A stretch of DNA of 64,000 nt from the NCBI GenBank assembly GCA_963773195.1, contig CAVZAE010000019.1, forward strand, positions 1-64,000, given 5' to 3'. Positions 41,492 to 51,400 of this stretch are shown piece after piece (the stretch's first letter is position 1; the number at the start of each line of letters is the position of its first letter). This stretch comes from CAIWHR01 sp963773195. GTDB taxonomy: Bacteria > Pseudomonadota > Gammaproteobacteria > Burkholderiales > Casimicrobiaceae. The notes under the pieces are model-generated. The model searched no databases and was not told the DNA's origin. It worked only from the letters and a program-made list of their open reading frames with translations. A program made the translations under genes and the position numbers.

Positions 41492-42147
41492 CGCGGTGCC
41501 ACTCCGACCAGGTAGACGAGACTGAACAGGGCCACCCAGATGATGTCGAGGGTGTGCCAGAACAGCGCGAAGCACAGCAGCCGGCGCCGGATGTCGGCGC
41601 GGTAGCCCTTGGCGTACACCTGCGCCATCATCGTCAGCAGCCACAGCAGGCCGGCGCTGACGTGCAGGCCGTGGCAGCCGATCAGCGCGAAGAACGCCGA
41701 CAGGAAGGCGCTGCGGCCCGGGCCGGCTCCCTCGTGGATCATGGTCGCGAACTCGTGCAGCTCGATCGCGACGAAGGTCGCGCCGAGCACGAACGTCGCG
41801 GCCATCGCGCCGTAGTACATGCCGTTGCGCCGCGCCTGCGCGCCGATGCCGGCGAAGCCGCAGAACACGGTCGAGAGCAGCAGGCACGCGGTCTCGACGG
41901 CGACCGTGGGCAGCTCGAACAGGTCGCGGCCGCTCGGGCCGCCGGCGGTGGCGTCGGTCAGCACCGCGTAGGTCGCGAACAGCGCGGAGAACAGGATGAT
42001 GTCGCTGATCAGGAAGATCCAGAACCCGTAGGCGACGACGATGCGCTTGGACGCGCCGTGCGCCGGCTCCTCGGTGAGCGCCTGGGCGTGGCCGCCGCCG
42101 AGCGCCAGTCCGCCGCCGGCCACTCCGCCCGGGTAGACGTCGGCCAC
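41488..42147 (-). CDS. cyoC: Cytochrome bo3 quinol oxidase subunit III (CyoC)
   Basis: Intact 219 residues, five spans: KRIVVAYGFWIFLISDIILFSALFATY, then VETACLLLSTVFCGFA, GATFVAIELHEF (conserved Glu of subunit III), ALIGCHGLHVSAGLLWLL and FWHTLDIIWVALFSLVYLVG. No frameshift. It lies between cyoB and cyoD. Confidence 0.92.
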   Translation of the reverse strand: MADVYPGGVAGGGLALGGGHAQALTEEPAHGASKRIVVAYGFWIFLISDIILFSALFATYAVLTDATAGGPSGRDLFELPTVAVETACLLLSTVFCGFAGIGAQARRNGMYYGAMAATFVLGATFVAIELHEFATMIHEGAGPGRSAFLSAFFALIGCHGLHVSAGLLWLLTMMAQVYAKGYRADIRRRLLCFALFWHTLDIIWVALFSLVYLVGVAPR

Positions 42148-42153
42148 GGCTGC

Positions 42154-44160
42154 TCACGAGGCCGGCCTCAGCGTCGGCAGCGCGGCCTCGCGGGCGGCGC
42201 GATTGGCCCGGTCGACGCTCGCGACGGTCGCCGCGGGGATCGCCTCCTCGTGCTCGTCGCGCCAGGCGACGACGACGAACACGGCCCAGGCACCCACGAA
42301 GGCCACGGCGACGAGCCACCAGATGTGCCAGATCAGCGCGAAGCCCATCGTGGCCGCGAAGAAGGCGCAGATGAAGCCGGCGGAGCTGTTGCGCGGCATG
42401 TGGATGTCGTGATATTCGGGCTCGGGCCGCAGCGCCTGGCGCTCGATCGCGCTCTGCTTGCGCATCCAGTACGCCTCCACGCCCTCGACGTGCGGCATCA
42501 CCGCATAGTTGAACATCGGCGGCGGCGAGGGCGTCATCCACTCGAGCGTGCGCCCGTTCCACGGGTCGCCGGTGACGTCGCGCAGCGCCTCGCGGTGGCG
42601 GATGCTCCAGACCAGCTGCACCACCTGGAGCGCGACGCCGATGGCGATGAGCGCCGCGCCGCCGGCCGCGACCAGGAGCCACGGCTGCCACTCGGGCACG
42701 TCGTAGTGCTGCATGCGCCGCGTCATGCCCATCAGGCCGAGCACGTAGAGCGGCATGAAGGCGACGTAGAAGCCGACGATCCAGAACCAGAACGCCGCCT
42801 TGCCCAGGCCGCTCGTGCAGGCGGAAGCCGAACGCCTTGGGAAACCAGTACTCGTAGCCGGCGAACACGCCGAACACCACGCCGCCGATGATCACGTTGT
42901 GGAAGTGGGCGACGAGGAAGAGGCTGTTGTGGAGCACGAAGTCGGCGGGGGGCACGGCGAGGAGGACGCCCGTGATTCCGCCGATGACGAAGGTGACGAC
43001 GAAGCCGAGCGCCCAGAGCATCGGCGTGCGCGAAGACGACGCGGCCGCTGTACATCGTGAACAGCCAGTTGTAGATCTTCACGCCCGTGGGCACGGCGAT
43101 GATCATGGTGGCGATGCCGAAGATCGCGTTGACGTCGGCGCCCGCGCCCATGGTGAAGAAGTGGTGCAGCCAGACCATGAAGGAGAGGATGCAGATTCGC
43201 CATCGTGGCCGCGACCATCGAGCGGTAGCCGAAGAGCGGCTTGCCCGAGAACGTGGAGAACACCTCCGAGAAGATGCCGAACGCCGGCAGCACCAGGATG
43301 TAGACCTCGGGGTGCCCCCAGGCCCAGATGAGGTTCATGAACATCATCGGGTTGCCGCCGGCCTCGTTGGTGAAGAAGTGGAAGCCGAGATAGCGGTCGA
43401 GCAGGAGCATCGCCAGGGTGGCGGTGAGGATCGGGAACGCGGCGACGATGAGCAGGTTGGAGGCGAGGGTGGTCCAGCAGAAGATCGGCATGTGCAGGTA
43501 GGTCATGCCCGGCGCGCGCACCTTGAGCACGGTCGTCACCAGGTTGATGCCGGACAGCAGCGTTCCGGCGCCCGAGATCTGCAGCGCCCACAGGTAGTAG
43601 TCGACGCCGACGCCGGGCGAGTAGGCGAGCTCGGAGAGCGGCGGATAGGGCAGCCAGCCGGTGCGCGCGAACTCGCCGATGAAGAGCGAGATGTTGACCA
43701 GCAGCGCGCCGGTGGCCGTGAGCCAGAAGCCGACCGAGTTGAGCACGGGAAAGGCGACGTCGCGGGCGCCGAGCTGCAGCGGCACGGCGAAGTTCATCAG
43801 CCCGATCACGAAGGGCATGGCGACGAAGAAGATCATGATCGTGCCGTGCGCCGAGAAGACCTGGTTGTAGTGCTCCGGCGGCAGGAAGCCGGCGCTGCCC
43901 ATGGCGACGGCCTGCTGCGAGCGCATCATGATCGCGTCGGCGAAGCCGCGCAGCAGCATCACCAGGGCGAGCACGACGTACATCACGCCGATGCGCTTGT
44001 GGTCGACGCTGGAGAGCCATTCCTTCCAGATGTAGGGCAGATGTCCCTTGACGATGACCCAGGCGAGCACCGCCGTGATCGCGATCGCCACCACCGCCGA
44101 GGTGACCATGACGATGGGCTCGTGGAAAGGAACCGCCTCCCAGCTCAGCTTGCCCCACAT
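42154..44160 (-). CDS. cyoB: Cytochrome bo3 quinol oxidase subunit I (CyoB)
   Basis: Catalytic haem-copper subunit. SAHGTIMIFFVAMPF has the low-spin haem His; WAWGHPEVYILVLPAFG the CuB His and cross-linked Tyr; WLHHFFTMG the CuB His pair; LVAHFHNVIIGG the two haem His ligands. About 14-15 spans with the extra C-terminal ones of the CyoB type (PEWQPWLLVAAGGAALIA). The tail TLEWMTPSPPPMFNYAVMP is typical. One-base insertions near 43,195, 43,025 and 42,815. It ends six bases before cyoC. Confidence 0.92.
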
Positions 44161-44161
44161 G

Positions 44162-45115
44162 TCAGTGCCCTTTCTCCGGTGCCTCGGCGGCGCCCCCGCG
44201 CTCGGTCGCCGGCCCGGGGCCGGGCGCGAGCTCCTGTCGCACCACCTGGGCGAAGAGCTCCGGCGTCACGGCCCCGAACGTCGAAGGCGGCAGGTTCGTG
44301 CTCTGCCGCGCGAGCGCCGTGTAGGCGGCGCCATCGAGCGTGGGGCCGACTCCGCGCGTCGCCTTGACCCAGGCGGCGAACTCGTCGGCGCGCACGGCGC
44401 GGACCGGGAAGTGCATGTCGGAGAAGCCGTCGCCGCTGAAGTGCGCCGACAGGCCCTGGAACGTCCCCGTCTCGTCGGCCTGAAGGTTCAGCTGGGTCCG
44501 CATGCCGTTCATCGTGTAGATCATGCTGCCGAGCTGCGGCACGAAGAAGACGTTCCAGACGCTCGCCGAGGTGAGCGAGAAGCGCAGCGGCACGCCCGCC
44601 GGCACGACGAGCTGGTTCACGCTCGCGACCCCTTCGCTGCGGATAGATGAAGAGCCACTTCCAGTCGAGCGATACGACCTGGATCTCGACCGGAGCCTGC
44701 GCGCTCCGACAAGGGCTTGGCCGGGTCGAGGTCGGTGCGATCCGATCCAGGCCACGCCGCCGAGCAGGATGATCACCATGGCCGGGATCGCCCAGACCAC
44801 GAGCTCGATGGCACCGGAGAACTCCCAGTCGGGCCGGTAGCGGGCGCGGGTGTTCGAGGCGCGGAACCACCAGGCGAAGGCGAAGGTCGCGAGGATCGTC
44901 GGCACGCCGATCGCCAGCATGATGGCGAGCGAGTCGATCAGGATCGTGCGGTCGGCGTGCCCCACCGGGCCGCGCGGATCGAGGACGGCCCAGTGGCAGG
45001 CCGTCAGAACCAGCGGCAGCGGTGCGACGGCGCACCACCGGAGCGCCGATCGCGACCACGCCACGTTGCTCCTGTGCCGCGCGGCGCGGAGACTGCGGCG
45101 TTCAGAGATGCCCAT
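44162..45115 (-). CDS. cyoA: Cytochrome bo3 quinol oxidase subunit II (CyoA)
   Basis: Lipobox PLPLVLTACHW, then two spans. The cupredoxin domain reads DWKWLFIYPQ, VNQLVVPAGVPLRFSLTS, GSMIYTMNGMRTQLNLQA and FSGDGFSDMHFPV. CuA cysteines are missing, which marks a quinol oxidase rather than a cytochrome c oxidase. A double-break region at 44,640-44,735 changes frame three times and returns to the original one, consistent with three inserted bases. First gene of cyoABCD. Confidence 0.88.
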   Translation of the reverse strand: MGISERRSLRAARHRSNVAWSRSALRWCAVAPLPLVLTACHWAVLDPRGPVGHADRTILIDSLAIMLAIGVPTILATFAFAWWFRASNTRARYRPDWEFSGAIELVVWAIPAMVIILLGGVAWIGSHRPRPGQALVGARRLRSRSRSYRSTGSGSSSIRSEGVASVNQLVVPAGVPLRFSLTSASVWNVFFVPQLGSMIYTMNGMRTQLNLQADETGTFQGLSAHFSGDGFSDMHFPVRAVRADEFAAWVKATRGVGPTLDGAAYTALARQSTNLPPSTFGAVTPELFAQVVRQELAPGPGPATERGGAAEAPEKGH

Positions 45116-45226
45116 GATGCGAATGCCGCCTGGAGCGCCCTCCGGTCACCGAACGATGCAGCATACGTCCTGATTCGGGCGTTGTCTGCAGTAGCCAGCG
45201 TCGGACGGACGACGGCGAAGACCGGG

Positions 45227-45840
45227 CTAGAGCCCCGCGAGATATTCGGCGAGTGCCTTCATCTGCGCTTCGCTCAGTCGACCGGCGATCTCGCGCATCA
45301 TGCGGCGCGTATCGTTGTGGCGCGTGCCGGCCTTGAAGTCCGCGAGCTGTTGCAGCGTGTACGCCGGAATTCTGTCCAGCGAGGCGAGGATAGCGCTCGC
45401 TGCCGACGCCGCGGTCGCCGTGGCAGCTCCGGCAAGGAGGTATTCCGGCCGGCCAGTCGCCTTCTTCGAAGATCTTGCGGCCGGCTGCCGCGAGCGCGGC
45501 ATCGCCGATCCTTGCCGGGCGCCGGGGACTCCGCGCTGTAATACGCGACGAGGGTCGGAAACTCACTGCGTGGCACTTGCGCGAGCGCCGCGGCCATCAC
45601 CTCGTTGGTGCGCCGACCCTTGGCGAAGTCGATGAGCTGCTTCTGCAGGTATTCGGCCTGCTGGCCGGCGAGATTCGGGAATGCGGCGCGACGCTGCGAC
45701 CGGCCTCGCCATGGCAGGCCGCGCATACCGTCGCCGCAGCCGGCTCGGGGCTCGCGCCCCCCGCTCCGCGACGAGCGACGCGAAAGTGCGAGAGTCGCGA
45801 GCGCCGGCCGCGCCCAGCGCAACGCGCGCCGCGAACGCAT
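45227..45840 (-). CDS. Dihaem cytochrome c (c4/c553-like)
   Basis: Two haem sites in tandem domains: AATVCAACHGEAGRS...FPNLAGQQAEYLQKQL and IPPCRSCHGDRGVGSERYPRLAGQ...YTLQQLADFKAG, each followed by the Met-bearing helix (RRTNEVMAAALAQV; RRMMREIAGRLSEAQMK). ATG at 45,840, 14 bases after mtrB-like stop. Periplasmic electron carrier. Around three frameshifts. It lies between the MtrB-like porin and the cyo genes, the expected place for a shuttle. Confidence 0.8.
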
Positions 45841-45854
45841 GCGCTCCGCGACGC

Positions 45855-48551
45855 TCAGAACGCGTAGCGAATGAAAACGCCGGCGATGCTCGCCTGGTAG
45901 GACTGAGGACCATAGTCGAGATAGACCCCTAGCGGGGACGGTACAGGGTTCTGCTGGACGCCGTCGTAGTGCCAGTCGCTGATCCGGCCATTCTCGTAGC
46001 GGTAATAGAAGCGGAGCGCGACCGCTTTGGTGATCGGCACCAGCACACTGGCGTCGACGATGCCCTGGATGAACACGCTGTCGGGCATGCCGCCGCCGAT
46101 CAGCGCAAGCTGGTCCGGTGAGAAGTCGTACGCGGCGGCGTTGTACGTGTAGCTCGTCTTCGTCCGGCCGTTGACATACGTGTAGTTGACGTCGAGGCGG
46201 GCTTGCGCAAAGTCGTAGTGTCCGCCGATCGCGAACGCCTGATTGGTCGAGCTCTGCGAGTTCGTCCACGTCCGGCTCGTCGGATAGAGCGGCGACAACG
46301 GCCGATGCCGTCGTGCAGACCTGCTGCCAGTTGCCCGGCGTCACCTGTGTCGTGCCGGCGAGCGTCGCGCCCGCGGGCGCGGTGCCGGTCGTGTTGACCA
46401 CACCGTTGCTGAAGAAGTAGTACGTGGTTCCCATCACGCAGCTGTTCTCCTGCAACCCCGCCTGGTTCATCTTCGCGTTCTGCCACGTGTAGTCGCCATA
46501 AATTCCCCACGCCGCCTCGGGCTCGTAGTCAAGCCTCAGGCTGACCGAGGTTTGCTCGTTCGTGCCGTTGCGTCCGTACGCCGAATTCGGATAGCGGACG
46601 CCGTTGTACTGCACCGCGAGCCCGGCGTCGAGTGCCGGGATCCCGGTCCAGTTGAGTCGCGCCTTGACGATGTTCTGGTCGCGGTCGGCGAGGTCGTACT
46701 TGCGCAGCGCGCCGTTCGTCTGGATCCAGTTGGCCATGTTCGTGCCGAGGGACGTCGGGATGGGCCCGAGCGCTGCGCTGTAGAACGCCGTGTACGGGTT
46801 TGACACGTAGTCGCTGCCGCGGCGGGTGTCGTATTCGTAGGAGAGCAGCACGACGGCGTCGGCGAGTCCGCGGTTCGTGTAGCCGAGCTTGAACCGGGTA
46901 CTCCCACGTCTTGTCGCGCTCGCGGTTCGAAGGCTCGAGGTTCTCCTGCTCGAAGGTTGCGGTGAGATTCGACTTCGGACTCACGCGGTAGTCGCCGGTC
47001 AAGGCTGTAGACGATCTGCCGCTCGTCGTACGGCACGCTGCGGATGTTGATGTTGCCGGCGTCCGGCGCGACGTTGAGCGCCTGCACAGCGGCGAGATTG
47101 CACTGCGCGGCGAGATACTCGGGCGTGTTCACGATGGCCGCGCCGCTGCCGTCGTTGAGCAGGCGTCCCCACTGACCGGTGAGCGGATTGCAGGCGGTGT
47201 AGGCGGTCGAGTTGTCGGTTTCGTAGTAGCGGATGTTGCCGGTCAGCGCGAGCTCGGGTGTCGGATTGACGACCAGGCGGACGTTGGCGAGCGTGGAGTC
47301 GATCTGCGCGTCGGCCGTCGGCTGCGTCAGCGCCGCCGTCGTGTTCCAGACATTCGTAGTCGGGACGCCGTTGATCGTGCCGCCGGTCAGCGGGAACGTC
47401 GTCGGCGCGATCAGGTTGTCGTTCTGCGTCGAGCGCGCCCACGCGATCGAGGCGGTGAGGCGGCCGTTCCACAGCGAAGGCAGCGACCGCCCGTACTCGG
47501 CCTTCACCTTGTAGTAGTCGTTGTCAGGGTAGAGGTCGAAGCGTCCGGCCGTGAATGTGTTAGGGGAGACGCCAAAGACCCCGAACGTCGCGATCGTCAG
47601 CGGGTTCTGCACACTCATCGTGTCGATGCCGTTGCGGAACAGCGACGCCGACAATTGCAGGTTGAAGCTCGACTGTGGATCGCTGTACTGGAGGCCCGTG
47701 AGGATGTCGTGAGTGTTGTAGTCGATCGATTCGGTGATGTCGATGTTGCCACCGCCATCGCTGCCGCCGAACACCATGCCGAACGGGCGCGAGCCCTGGC
47801 GATTCTGGTTCGCGTAGCTCGCGTAGAGCTTCCAGTTCTCGCCGAGATTCCAGTCGAAGCGCACGCCGCCGGTCTTGCGATTGATTCCGACGGTCGAGTC
47901 GGGAGTGGTTGCGAGCGCCGCGCGGATGTTCGCCTGCGTGTCGAGAGGCGACGGCGAGCCGCCGGGAGTCAACGTGGACAGCGCGACGTTGCCCGAGCCG
48001 ATCCCGTTCCACAGCGATCGGTACGTCGTCGAGTAGGTGCTGGGGATCTCGTCGAAGAACGCGTTGACTTTCCAGCGTTGTAGCGGCCGAACGCGAGGCT
48101 GTAGAACTGGTCGGTGCGGCCGACTTCGCCGCCGTAGCTTTCGAGGAACCTCGCTGTCGCTTCCTGCTCGGCGGTGAGGTCGAAATAGCGGAGATAGCCG
48201 CCGTTGCCGACATCCTTGTAGCGGCGGAAGAAATAGTCCGACGTGTCGCCCGACGACCAGGAACCGCCGGCCTCGACGTGGCCGTTCACCTCCCAGCCGT
48301 CTGCGGTGCGGGCGCGCGGTTCCGGTGGGAGCGGCGTCCGGGTGTAGAGGATGCCGTTCGGGCTGCGCTTCGGCTCCTCGTCCGGATCGAGCACGATGCC
48401 CCAGCCGCGCGCGAGGCCGAGCGTGGTCGCGCTCGCGAGCTCGGGATCGAGGCCGACGGCGGAATCGGCGCTCGCCGGGAGCGAGCCGATCGGCACCAGC
48501 GCGATAGCCGAGGCCAGCGGCGAGGGTCTTCGCGTGGGGACGAAAGCGCAT
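45855..48551 (-). CDS. MtrB/PioB-family outer-membrane porin of an electron conduit
   Basis: Start ATG 48,551. A signal-like N-terminus is broken by shifts; then GWEVNGHVEAGGSWSSGDTSDYFFRRYKD, GGYLRYFDLTAEQEA and GTDQFYSLAFGRYNAG-like strands of the MtrB barrel. Further strands: VRFDWNLGENWKLYASYANQNR, THDILTGLQYSDPQSSFNLQLS, DYYKVKAEYGRSLPSL, and a C-terminal Phe (SIAGVFIRYAF), the usual barrel end. About 890 residues, longer than MtrB (about 700). In MtrAB systems it sheathes the decahaem protein through the outer membrane. About seven frameshifts. No CxxC seen in the readable N-terminus. Confidence 0.85.
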
Positions 48552-48600
48552 CGTCGATTTCCCGGTCACGTGTCGAGATATAGCGCTCGTTCCCCGTGCG

Positions 48601-49587
48601 TCACCGCTGGAAGCGCGCGCCCGACGGATGGTTGCTGCCATGGATCTGCGAGTGGCAGTTCTGGCATGAGCGACCGATGACGCGCGCGCTTTCGATTCCG
48701 CCCGGCTGCTGTGCCGCCGCCGCGGTCTGGCTCGCGTTGTAGAACGCGCCCGGATGGCCGAGCGGCGGGCTGTGGCACTGCTGGCAAATGAATGGCCGCG
48801 CGCCGACGAGCAGGAAATCGTGGTTCGAGCCGTGGGGCGTGTGGCAATTGAGGCAGCTCTCACGTACCGGGGCATGCTCCCACAGGAACGGGCCACGCTT
48901 CTCGGCATGACACGCCGTGCACGTTTCGTTGACGCTGTCGGCCTTGAGCAGCGGCCGCGTGACCGAGCCGTGCGGATTGTGGCAGTCGGCGCAGCTCATC
49001 TTGCCTTCGGGCAGCGGCATGTGCGAGCGGCGCTGGAACTCCGCGCGCTGCTGCTGGTGGCAGAGCGTGCAGGTGTCCGAGACGAGCGCCGTCCGCATCA
49101 GGCCGTTCTTCGACAGCCGCGCCATCGGACTGTGGCAGTCGCTGCAGGCGATGCTGTTGAGCGCGTGCGGCGAGCCTGCCCAGTAGATGCGCTGGCCACC
49201 CTCGTGACAGCCGAGGCATTGCGCGTTCTGGACCTCGACCGGCGTGCCCCACTCGCGCGTGAAGCCGATGATGGCGCCCTTGTCGAGCGCGTTCGCGACG
49301 TGCTTCGAGCCCGGGCCGTGGCACGCCTCGCATCCGTGCCGCTCGCGCTCGGTCTTTGGATTGAGGCGGAAGATCTTCGCGTGCCGCGTGTGCGAGAAAT
49401 GCCGGTTGTCGTCGACGTGGCAGACGATGCACTTGCCGTCGCCGACGTACGCGGCGTCCTGCGCGAGCGAAGCTCCGGACTGCAATCCGGCGATCGTCAG
49501 CACTGCGCCGACGGCCGCGGCGCGCACGTTCGCGACAAGCGTGTGCTTTCTCCCTACGCCGTTGCGTTGCAGCACCGTTGCCTTCAT
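48601..49587 (-). CDS. Decahaem c-type cytochrome (MtrA/PioA/DmsE family)
   Basis: Intact 328 residues with signal ending ASLAQDA. Ten CxxCH sites counted: CIVCH, CEACH, CLGCH, CSDCH, CTLCH, CADCH, CTACH, CLNCH, CQQCH, CQNCH. The length equals MtrA (about 330), not the longer PioA. NPHGS and TPHGSNHDFLLVGARPFICQQCHSPP resemble DmsE/MtrA. Periplasmic, inserted into the MtrB barrel as a wire across the outer membrane. It is followed 49 bases on by the porin gene. No outer MtrC or inner CymA gene is in view. Confidence 0.92.
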   Translation of the reverse strand: MKATVLQRNGVGRKHTLVANVRAAAVGAVLTIAGLQSGASLAQDAAYVGDGKCIVCHVDDNRHFSHTRHAKIFRLNPKTERERHGCEACHGPGSKHVANALDKGAIIGFTREWGTPVEVQNAQCLGCHEGGQRIYWAGSPHALNSIACSDCHSPMARLSKNGLMRTALVSDTCTLCHQQQRAEFQRRSHMPLPEGKMSCADCHNPHGSVTRPLLKADSVNETCTACHAEKRGPFLWEHAPVRESCLNCHTPHGSNHDFLLVGARPFICQQCHSPPLGHPGAFYNASQTAAAAQQPGGIESARVIGRSCQNCHSQIHGSNHPSGARFQR

Positions 49588-49761
49588 CGCGGGGCCGTTG
49601 GATCGGTGCGGTGTCCTCTCGCGGCAAACAGCGGAATCCGGCGTTTATTCGACTTCCGTCGCCGAATTGCGCTTGTGGGTGGAGTTTATGGCGAAGACAA
49701 CGCTTCTGCTCGGCAGTGTCCGGCGCGGTCCGAAGGGGTACTCTGATGGTGGTCCGCCGCC

Positions 49762-50553
49762 ATGAACGCCTCGATCACCGGAACGCGCTCCGAGCTGGGT
49801 CGGATCCTTGCGCGGTGGCGCGCGCCGAGCGCAACCGAAAACGTGCACATCGACCTTGCCGGGCAACAGGCAAACAGTCTGTTGCACGACGGTCACGCCT
49901 GGAAAGACTTCGCCCGCACGACCTTGGCCGGAACTCGCCGCGCGATGCGTTCGGCCCGGGCGGATGGCGCAGCGATGCTCGTCCACGCGAGCTTCGCCTT
50001 CGTACATGCCGTCGAGCGGGGCGCTCGCCTGGAAGAGCCGCTGCGCTCGTCGGTCGATGCCATCCTCGAATGCGAAGCGCTGGTCCTGTCGGGTCCGGTT
50101 CCCGCCTGCGTCGTGCGCGTCGGGTATTTGTACGGTCCGGAGAGCGCTGATCTACGCGCTTACCGGACGGCCTTTCGCCTCGGCCGGCCGTACTGGTCCG
50201 GTCCCGCCAAGGCCCTGCAGTATCACCTTCATCAGTTCGATGCCGCCGCGGCCTTGTTCGCCGCCGCCCGACCACGAAACGCGGGAAGGATCTTCTACGC
50301 CACCGATGGTCGCGCGACTTCGTTCATGCAGCTGATGGATGCGTTTGCACATCGGGTCGGCCGGCAAACGCCATTACACCTGCCGTTGTTCTCCAAACCG
50401 CTTGCCCACGTGATTATTCGCGAGGAACACATGCAACAGGTGGCGCTCCCGATGCCGCCGCGGGCGCCGCTGCCGCGCGTGCCGGGATGGAAAGCGATGT
50501 TCACGGACTACCGAAAGGGCCTCGATCAGATCATCGAAGCCTGGGGCACCTGA
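49762..50553 (+). CDS. NAD-dependent epimerase/dehydratase-like protein lacking the glycine motif
   Basis: Intact 263 residues. ACVVRVGYLYGPES and YHLHQFDAAAALFAAA, GRIFYATDG are the C-terminal half of extended SDR enzymes. The N-terminus (MNASITGTRSELGRIL) has no TGGAGFIG motif, and the usual YxxxK is replaced by SFAFVHAVE. Either the start is further upstream and lost, or it is a non-catalytic relative. It faces the opposite way to the MtrA gene. Confidence 0.6.
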   Translation: MNASITGTRSELGRILARWRAPSATENVHIDLAGQQANSLLHDGHAWKDFARTTLAGTRRAMRSARADGAAMLVHASFAFVHAVERGARLEEPLRSSVDAILECEALVLSGPVPACVVRVGYLYGPESADLRAYRTAFRLGRPYWSGPAKALQYHLHQFDAAAALFAAARPRNAGRIFYATDGRATSFMQLMDAFAHRVGRQTPLHLPLFSKPLAHVIIREEHMQQVALPMPPRAPLPRVPGWKAMFTDYRKGLDQIIEAWGT

Positions 50554-50558
50554 GCGAG

Positions 50559-50888
50559 TTACCCGCGCTTGGGCTGCGTGCCTGCAGCCGTGGTGCCGTC
50601 GAGTGGCGCCAAGGTGATCGGAAATAGGTCGGGTGCCCCGCGGATCAGGCGCGCAACGCGGGCGGCGTCATCGGATCGATGGGCTCGGCGCCACAAGGAA
50701 GCCGCAAACATGGCGATGACCCCCAACGTCACGTGCTTTTCGCGGGACACCTGCGCGAGCGCTTGTTCCGCTTCCTGCGCTGCCTGGGTGAACAAGCGCC
50801 GCGCCGTCGCTTCATCGCCTCGACGTAGCGATGACTTGGCGGCCGATGCAAGGTCCTTGCTTCGGTGATGATGGTCAAACCAGGTCAT
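50559..50888 (-). CDS. Small TPR-like helical protein
   Basis: ATG at 50,888 with aggaaaag upstream; 109 residues. SSLRRGDEATARRLFTQAAQEAEQA is one tetratricopeptide-like helical pair, then VTLGVIAMFAASLWRRAH and a proline-rich end. The function is unknown. It is convergent with the epimerase-like gene (six bases). Confidence 0.55.
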   Translation of the reverse strand: MTWFDHHHRSKDLASAAKSSLRRGDEATARRLFTQAAQEAEQALAQVSREKHVTLGVIAMFAASLWRRAHRSDDAARVARLIRGAPDLFPITLAPLDGTTAAGTQPKRG

Positions 50889-50974
50889 GGGGCTTTTCCT
50901 GTAACCAATCGCATGATACCCGAGTGCGCGCACCCGGATAATGTTGCAGCTTTGCGACAATACGCCGACGCAGA

Positions 50975-51025
50975 GTTGCGATAACGCAACGAATCATTGA
51001 CGGTAGGGTAGGGCTCTTCTAGCAT
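50975..51025 (+). promoter_or_regulatory. Promoter with upstream palindrome for the small gene at 51,032
   Basis: -35 TTGACG (50,997-51,002) and -10 TAGCAT (51,020-51,025) with a 17-base spacer. Just upstream, 50,975-50,990, the palindrome gttgcgataacgcaac has six-base arms and could bind a dimer. The predicted start of transcription is at about the GTG of the next gene, which would make a leaderless mRNA. Confidence 0.4.
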
Positions 51026-51031
51026 CGATTT

Positions 51032-51235
51032 GTGCATTGCAGTAAAAAATCCGGTCCGGATCAGCCTCCGCCGTCCACGGCCAAGGCCTTAGCCAGTGAT
51101 TCCAGTCTTGACGTACCGGTCATCGCATCGGCGGAGGAGGTCGATCGTGCTCGGGAGCTACGGGAACAACTCAAGAAAAAATACTTGAATCGCCCGAGCC
51201 AACCCTGCTCCGTGTGGTGTGTTGGGGCCGACTAA
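51032..51235 (+). CDS. 67-residue hypothetical protein
   Basis: GTG start, no ribosome binding site. The middle (ASAEEVDRARELREQLKKKYLNRP) forms a charged amphipathic helix and the end reads PCSVWCVGAD. Similar short ORFs (charged helix, YLNRP, then WxVGxD) occur in beta- and gammaproteobacteria with no known function. Confidence 0.5.
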   Translation: MHCSKKSGPDQPPPSTAKALASDSSLDVPVIASAEEVDRARELREQLKKKYLNRPSQPCSVWCVGAD

Positions 51236-51400
51236 GTCGACCCCGAGTTCCCGCCCAACGCCTTATCCGCACGCGGATTTCGACCGTGGCACCCACGGCG
51301 ACCGCGTATCTCTCGATGGTGGTTAGCGTCGGACGCGTGCGCGCGCCGCTGCTCTAAGACGAGGGGTGCGCGGTGCCCTGTACTTGCGCGCGCCGGACGC
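51236..51400. other. Intergenic region
   Basis: 165 bases between convergent genes. I see no clear terminator and no plausible coding frame. Confidence 0.4.

Noticed and set aside
44162..45115. Cytochrome c oxidase subunit II with CuA centre
   Set aside because: The region that should hold the CxxxC ligands (FSGDGFSDMHFPV) has no cysteine; it is the quinol-oxidase form.
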